From contig NZ_CP163439.1 of NCBI RefSeq assembly GCF_041052385.1, positions 5,073,001-5,137,000 of the forward strand: DNA of 64,000 nt. The letters are read 5' to 3'. The notes below the pieces were generated by a model. It worked only from the letters and a program-made list of their open reading frames with translations. It did not search any database and was not told where the DNA came from. How positions within the stretch are numbered: the stretch's first letter is position 1; every line of letters begins with the position of its first letter. This stretch comes from Streptomyces sp. R28. GTDB lineage: Bacteria; Actinomycetota; Actinomycetes; Streptomycetales; Streptomycetaceae. This document shows positions 60,467 through 64,000 of this stretch, piece by piece. A program made the position numbers and the translations under genes.

Positions 60467-60700
60467 TCAGGCCGCTTGGGCGGGTCGGTGGCGCAGCTTG
60501 GCCACGTAGGCGGGCACAGCATCGGCGGGGACTCTGCGGAGCCGCCCGACGGTGACGGACTCGATCTCTCCGGCGAGGACGAGCCGGAAGCACGTCGTAC
60601 GGCCGATACGAAGCCGCCGGGCCGCCTCTTCCACGGTCAGGAGGGCCAAGGACGGGTCGAAGGGCTCCAGCTGCGTGACGGTGGCTTGGGGCTCAGCCAT
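60467..60700 (-). CDS. xis: Excisionase-like DNA-binding protein (Xis)
   Basis: A 77-residue helix-turn-helix protein of the MerR-like excisionase type. SLALLTVEEAARRLRIGRTT forms the HTH start and LVLAGEIESVTVGRLRRVPA the rest, followed by a short tail. In AICEs this protein directs the integrase toward excision. It overlaps rep by eight bases (start ATG 60700 within rep) and lies ten bases from int, so rep-xis-int form one operon. Confidence 0.92.
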   Translation of the reverse strand: MAEPQATVTQLEPFDPSLALLTVEEAARRLRIGRTTCFRLVLAGEIESVTVGRLRRVPADAVPAYVAKLRHRPAQAA

Positions 60701-61976
60701 GCGTCGGTTCTCCTTCCGTGCCAGGGGCGGGTTCGAGGGATGCGGCCAGCCAGGCTTCGGCGTCCGAGAGACCGGTTCCGGCGAAGACCCAGTGCGCGAG
60801 GACATACGTCGAGTCGGGCTCGGGAGCGTTGGCTGCTGCGGCTTGGGCTCGGCGCCATTCGGCGCGGGCGTCGCGGAGGGCACCGAGGGTGGTGGAGTAG
60901 CGGCGGGACTTGGTGGAGAAGTGGCCGCGGAAGCCGAGCATGTGGGCCCAGGCACGCAGTCGGAGGTGTTCCAGGTCCTTGCGTGCGCCGAGGGTCCAGG
61001 CGGTTCGGATCAGGCGGCGGGCGTGTTCACTGATGTCGAGCTGGGCGAGTTCGGCGAGGAACTTGAGCGGACGGTCGAGAGCTCCCGTGGCCGTCTCCGC
61101 GCCTTTGGTGGCGTACTTGGCGATGTAGGCGGCGACGGCCCGCTCGGTCAGCTCCTGGCCGCCGTCGAAGTCGGCGCTATGGATTGTGCGTATGTCGAGT
61201 TGGCGGCCGAAGGTGAAGGTGTGGACGCGATCGTCGATGACCGGTCCGTCCACGTGGACCTTGGCGGTTGCGGTGCGGATGGCGTCGGTGAGCAGTTTGG
61301 CTGTCGCCCAAGACGGAGGCGGGGTGCTACCGCCCTCGGGGCCGTCGATGCGTATGACGGCGTGGAAGTGGACGGCACCGCGCTTCTGGTACTCGGCGAC
61401 CTTGGCGAATGACACCCGGGCGTACTGGTGGAAGGCTCGCTGCGTGAGTCCGGCCCGCTTGGCGACCTCACGGCGCAGGTAGACCGAGAAGCGCCGCCAC
61501 AGCGGTCCGGCGTGCGCGTTCCAGAGCACGGCTGCTTCGTAGTCGTACGTGTATGGGTTGAGCGGGGTACCGAGGGCGTCGTCGTCCTGGTCGTGGTGGA
61601 CGCCGCAGCGGCAGGGGCGGCCGCTGGAGGGGCGGTTGTGGACGGGGCCGAAGCTCGGGGCGGTGAAGGTGGCGAAGACGCGAGGGTGTGCGGCGACGCG
61701 TTCCGGGGTGCCCTTGCCGCCGTGCAGGCCCGAGGTGATCAGGTGGAAGGTGTCGCAGCGGTAGACCTCGGCGCAGGCCGCGCAGCGGGTCGTACGGCGG
61801 TTGTTGCACCGCACGAGGAGGTGGCCGGCGGGGAGGTTGGACGAGTCGAGTCGGTGGAGGACGTTGCCGATCTCGCCGGTGCGGGTGTTCACGTCGTACT
61901 CGGTGCGGTGGCCGTCGAGGCGGATCGGGTGGGTACAGCCGCCGAGACTGGAGAGTTGCCGCAGCAGGCCCGGCAT
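60693..61976 (-). CDS. rep: Replication initiator protein (RepSA-like)
   Basis: A 427-residue initiator as read from ATG 61976, or about 448 from a non-standard codon at 62039. It has an N-terminal Cys-rich zinc-like part (HLLVRCNNRRTTRCAACAEV), the HUH-type hint EYQKRGAVHFHAVIRIDG, and AAYIAKYATKGAETATG near the catalytic Tyr region, as in pSAM2 RepSA. It nicks the element for rolling-circle replication after excision. The frame remains open upstream to 62133 with no ATG, GTG or TTG, yet a strong AAGGAG precedes ATC 62039, which suggests the true N-terminus is upstream. Confidence 0.88.
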   Translation of the reverse strand: MPGLLRQLSSLGGCTHPIRLDGHRTEYDVNTRTGEIGNVLHRLDSSNLPAGHLLVRCNNRRTTRCAACAEVYRCDTFHLITSGLHGGKGTPERVAAHPRVFATFTAPSFGPVHNRPSSGRPCRCGVHHDQDDDALGTPLNPYTYDYEAAVLWNAHAGPLWRRFSVYLRREVAKRAGLTQRAFHQYARVSFAKVAEYQKRGAVHFHAVIRIDGPEGGSTPPPSWATAKLLTDAIRTATAKVHVDGPVIDDRVHTFTFGRQLDIRTIHSADFDGGQELTERAVAAYIAKYATKGAETATGALDRPLKFLAELAQLDISEHARRLIRTAWTLGARKDLEHLRLRAWAHMLGFRGHFSTKSRRYSTTLGALRDARAEWRRAQAAAANAPEPDSTYVLAHWVFAGTGLSDAEAWLAASLEPAPGTEGEPTHG

Positions 61977-62132
61977 GGTGCCAAGCGCGGCCAGGTCGCC
62001 GAGTTCGGACAGCGGAGGCGGGGTGACGCGGGTGAAGATGACTTTCTCCTTCTGGCTTCGGTCGGAAGAGGTAGGGGCCCCTGGGGCGGCGGATGCTTGG
62101 CGGTATCGGAGCCGCCCCGGGGTGCCTGGCTT

Positions 62133-62381
62133 TCAGCGGCGGGTGTGGTAATCGCGGAGCATGGAGCGCAGGACCACGGCGGCGACGGCCACGGAGATGG
62201 CCGCGACGGCGACGGCGGCCAGGAGCGCGGTCAGCACAACTCCACCGACGATCACGGCGGCGACCGCCCCGGTGGTGATGGAGAGTTGGGGCGCCGCGCG
62301 CCGGGCGGGCATCGGGTCAGTGGGGGCGTGGGTGTGCGCGGGCGGCGGGGTGGGGCTGTCCGGGTACTTGGGCAGGAACAC
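62133..62381 (-). CDS. spdD: SpdD-like intermycelial spread protein
   Basis: An 82-residue protein. MFLPKYPDSPTPPP is a proline-rich N-terminus, followed by two hydrophobic stretches (TTGAVAAVIVGGVVLTALLA and VAVAAISVAVAAVVLRSML) and a short basic tail. This matches SpdD-type proteins of Streptomyces plasmids, which help spread of transferred DNA between compartments of the recipient mycelium. Located between the 64-residue membrane protein and rep in the AICE operon. Confidence 0.8.
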   Translation of the reverse strand: MFLPKYPDSPTPPPAHTHAPTDPMPARRAAPQLSITTGAVAAVIVGGVVLTALLAAVAVAAISVAVAAVVLRSMLRDYHTRR

Positions 62382-62406
62382 GGCAGATCTCTCCTTATCT
62401 ACTCGT

Positions 62407-62601
62407 CTAGTCGTGTGAGCCGTTTATGACGTCCACGCCAGAGCGCGTGCCCGACTCGATGGCTGGGGCCATGAAGGTGTGCGAGAGCCAGAAGCCGAAG
62501 AGGGCGATCAGGACGACGATCCAGGTGCGGACACCGAGGAACTTGACCGCTCCCCAGGCGAAGAAGCCGAGAACGACGACGAGCGGCAGGCTGACGGTCA
62601 C
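62407..62601 (-). CDS. Small membrane protein of the AICE transfer region
   Basis: A 64-residue protein with two membrane segments (LPLVVVLGFFAWGAVKFLGV and TWIVVLIALFGFWLSHTFM) and a short polar C-terminus. It lies between the spdD-like gene and a 63-residue transfer protein and probably belongs to the spread functions; no enzyme motif. Confidence 0.65.
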   Translation of the reverse strand: MTVSLPLVVVLGFFAWGAVKFLGVRTWIVVLIALFGFWLSHTFMAPAIESGTRSGVDVINGSHD

Positions 62602-62616
62602 GGTGTGCTGGTCCTT

Positions 62617-62808
62617 TCAGCGGACGGGGCAGCGGTGGGTCCGGGCGGCCAGTTCGGCGGCGGCGCGGCTGTCGTAGTCGGCGGAGAAGCCGCAGCGAGG
62701 GGCCGTACAAGCGGCGGTGTGCTTCTCACGGCCCCGACCGTCGTAGGCGGTGCCGACCTGGACGGGGCCGATGCGGATGACGTTGCGGAAACGGCGGTTG
62801 GCGGTCAT
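62617..62808 (-). CDS. Mobile element transfer protein (small, Cys-containing)
   Basis: A 63-residue basic protein: TANRRFRNVIRIGPVQVGTA, then CTAPRCGFSADYDSRAAAEL with two Cys, and a C-terminal AARTHRCPVR. The Cys/His pattern hints at one zinc. It matches a small protein repeatedly found in Streptomyces AICEs and annotated as mobile element transfer protein. Its precise role is unknown. Confidence 0.8.
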   Translation of the reverse strand: MTANRRFRNVIRIGPVQVGTAYDGRGREKHTAACTAPRCGFSADYDSRAAAELAARTHRCPVR

Positions 62809-62820
62809 GCGGGTCTCCCT

Positions 62821-63435
62821 TCAGAGGTGGGTGGCGATGGCGTCCGCCATCGGTGCGGGGACGCCGAGCCGGGCGCGCAGGGTGGCGGTGTCGATGGGCG
62901 TACCGGTACGGGTGTGGTGCTCGGCGGCGACCTTGCGGGCGTGCTCGACGAGCGCGGCTGGGACGGGCACGGCGGGAGAGGCAGGCGCCGGGGCCGCCAC
63001 CAGCTCAGCGGGGGGCTCAGGCACGGGGTCGGCAGTGCCTTCCTCGTCCGTCGGCTGTTCGTGGGCGGGTGCGGGAGCCGAGTGCGCCAGCAACGTGCCG
63101 CCGAGGAAGGCGACCGCGGGCCAGCCCGCGACGAGTATGCGCAGCCAGGCCGGCACGGCATCCAGGTCGAGCAATCCTGCGGTGGCGACGTTGGCGCCGA
63201 GGGAGGCGGCGAGCGCGATGACGAACCAGCACCACCCGGCCGCTTTCGCCTCGCCGGTCCGCAGGCGGCGCCAGGCGGCGACTAGGAGCAGGTCCACGCT
63301 GATCGGGTAGGCCCACGCTTTCCACCCGTCCTGTCCAGCCGCCGAAGCGATGTCGTGCAGGTGGGCGCAGGACAGCGCGGCGGCGATCACGGCCTGGACG
63401 AGCACCGCGTCGATACGGGCCAGTTGGGCTCGCAT
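62821..63435 (-). CDS. SpdB2-like / DUF2637 transfer protein
   Basis: A 204-residue protein with four membrane segments in the first 115 residues (VLVQAVIAAALSC, PISVDLLLVAAW, AGWCWFVIALAAS, ILVAGWPAVAFLGG), an acidic/Pro-rich linker and a C-terminal cytoplasmic part (AALVEHARKVAAEHHTRTG). DUF2637/SpdB proteins form part of the DNA spread machinery with Tra. ATG 63435 has GGAAGGAG upstream; the frame extends further. Confidence 0.82.
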   Translation of the reverse strand: MRAQLARIDAVLVQAVIAAALSCAHLHDIASAAGQDGWKAWAYPISVDLLLVAAWRRLRTGEAKAAGWCWFVIALAASLGANVATAGLLDLDAVPAWLRILVAGWPAVAFLGGTLLAHSAPAPAHEQPTDEEGTADPVPEPPAELVAAPAPASPAVPVPAALVEHARKVAAEHHTRTGTPIDTATLRARLGVPAPMADAIATHL

Positions 63436-63515
63436 GCTGCGGCTCCTTCCGAATTCAGGCATGGGACGGGTAGGGAGTTGGCGTGAGGCGGTCACGCCGT
63501 AGGGAGGGGAGCGGC

Positions 63516-64000
63516 TCAGTCAGTCGCAGGGCGCGGGTGCACGACCGGCGCCGGGAACTCGATCGGCCGTACGGAGACGTCGGGCCGGAAGGGCTTGAGG
63601 GCGGACAGCTCCGGCACCAGGTGAGCGTTCTCCTGGCAGATCTCGGCGGCATCGCCGAGGGCGAGGTACGGCGTGCGGATGCGGGACCAGCCGCCGGAAG
63701 TGTCACCGGCGACGGCCAGGCCAGGCCGTTCGGGAGCGATGGCACAGGCGGCGGCGACCGCTTCGGGGGCGATGTCGCCGAGTGCCATCTTGGCGGAAGC
63801 TTCGTCGTTCACGCGGTGGCAGACGCGGCCGGTGAGCTGGGCCCGGAGCATGGTGGCGCCCTTGCCGAGTTCGGCGCCGAAGCGCTGGCCGCAGACCTCC
63901 AGGTAGATGCCGGCGGCGCGGCCGAGCTGGGCGAGGCGGATGAGCTGGGTGACCATCTCGTCCCGGCGTTCCTCGTCCTTGCGCGTGGCGACGAGGAAGA
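63516..64000 (-). CDS. tra: FtsK/SpoIIIE-type conjugal transfer protein, C-terminal part
   Basis: Partial gene; the 5' part lies beyond the window. The visible 161 codons continue upstream without a stop at the window end. They include RLAQLGRAAGIYLEVCGQRF, then AELGKGATMLRAQLTGRVCH, and MALGDIAPEAV, typical of the translocase domain end in TraSA/TraB-type proteins that move double-stranded DNA between mycelia. The RVNDEASAKMALGD block is well conserved in this family. Walker motifs are outside. It precedes the SpdB2-like gene on the same strand. Confidence 0.9.
   Translation of the reverse strand, partial: FLVATRKDEERRDEMVTQLIRLAQLGRAAGIYLEVCGQRFGAELGKGATMLRAQLTGRVCHRVNDEASAKMALGDIAPEAVAAACAIAPERPGLAVAGDTSGGWSRIRTPYLALGDAAEICQENAHLVPELSALKPFRPDVSVRPIEFPAPVVHPRPATD

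Larger units (their letters stand above)
59136..64000. mobile_element. Actinomycete integrative and conjugative element (AICE), partial
   Basis: A pSAM2/SLP1-type element integrated at tRNA-Ser(GGA). All genes are on the minus strand and follow the standard module order: int, xis, rep, spdD-like, two small transfer proteins, spdB2-like, and an FtsK-type tra gene cut off by the window. The left boundary is taken at the tRNA 3' end. The other att copy and the regulatory genes are outside the window, so the size is unknown. Confidence 0.9.

Overview
The window reads as a core chromosomal segment of a Streptomyces species. The DNA is very GC-rich with strong third-position GC bias, GTG starts are common, and it carries signature genes such as bldC, an Lsr2 paralogue, DUF3073, a valine dehydrogenase and a mycothiol-type maleylpyruvate isomerase. 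From memory, the gene order matches, in reverse, the Streptomyces coelicolor region from about SCO4114 to SCO4066 (bldC = SCO4091, vdh = SCO4089). That was not checked by a search.

Region by region. 1-8.5 kb: a NsdA-like TPR regulator, L-2-hydroxyglutarate oxidase, trmB, a PrsW-type membrane protease, an aldo/keto reductase and an M23 cell-wall hydrolase preceded by a clear c-di-AMP (ydaO) riboswitch. 8.8-18.6 kb: tRNA-fMet; a MarR-controlled pair made of a deaminase/reductase with reversed domain order and a GTP cyclohydrolase II, with three matching palindromes; a large secreted subtilase; an MBL hydrolase; a small secreted protein; a TetR/MpaB divergent pair with two operators; tRNA-Lys. 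18.7-30.1 kb: an APC permease, a DEAD-box helicase with an internal 144-bp tandem repeat, a lipoprotein, a small zincin, a membrane phosphoesterase, tRNA-Glu/Asp/Phe, the giant helicase HrpA and a second tRNA-Asp with a duplicated 3' end. 30.3-34.8 kb: a common Streptomyces intergenic repeat, DUF6274, bldC, vdh, DUF3073.

34.8-58.8 kb is a dispersed de novo purine region: purM, purF, purL-purQ-purS (overlapping), purC and purD, all on the minus strand. Between them lie a META lipoprotein, a mycothiol-type enzyme, a chagasin-like inhibitor beside a cysteine-peptidase remnant, an ArsR/M23 pair, Lsr2, tRNA-Gly genes, and an ABC exporter with a two-component system bracketed by identical tRNA-Gly(GCC) genes. 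It ends with dnaX and the SRP RNA.

59.05-64 kb: tRNA-Ser(GGA) is the apparent attachment site of an actinomycete integrative and conjugative element (AICE). Its modules, all on the minus strand, are integrase, excisionase, Rep initiator, SpdD-like and other small transfer/spread proteins, SpdB2-like protein, and an FtsK-type Tra protein that runs off the window. The other end of the element lies outside. The most interesting items are the MarR/reversed-RibD/GCH II regulon, the orphaned inhibitor next to a truncated cysteine peptidase, the AICE Rep that lacks a normal start behind its ribosome binding site, and the repeated tRNA duplications.
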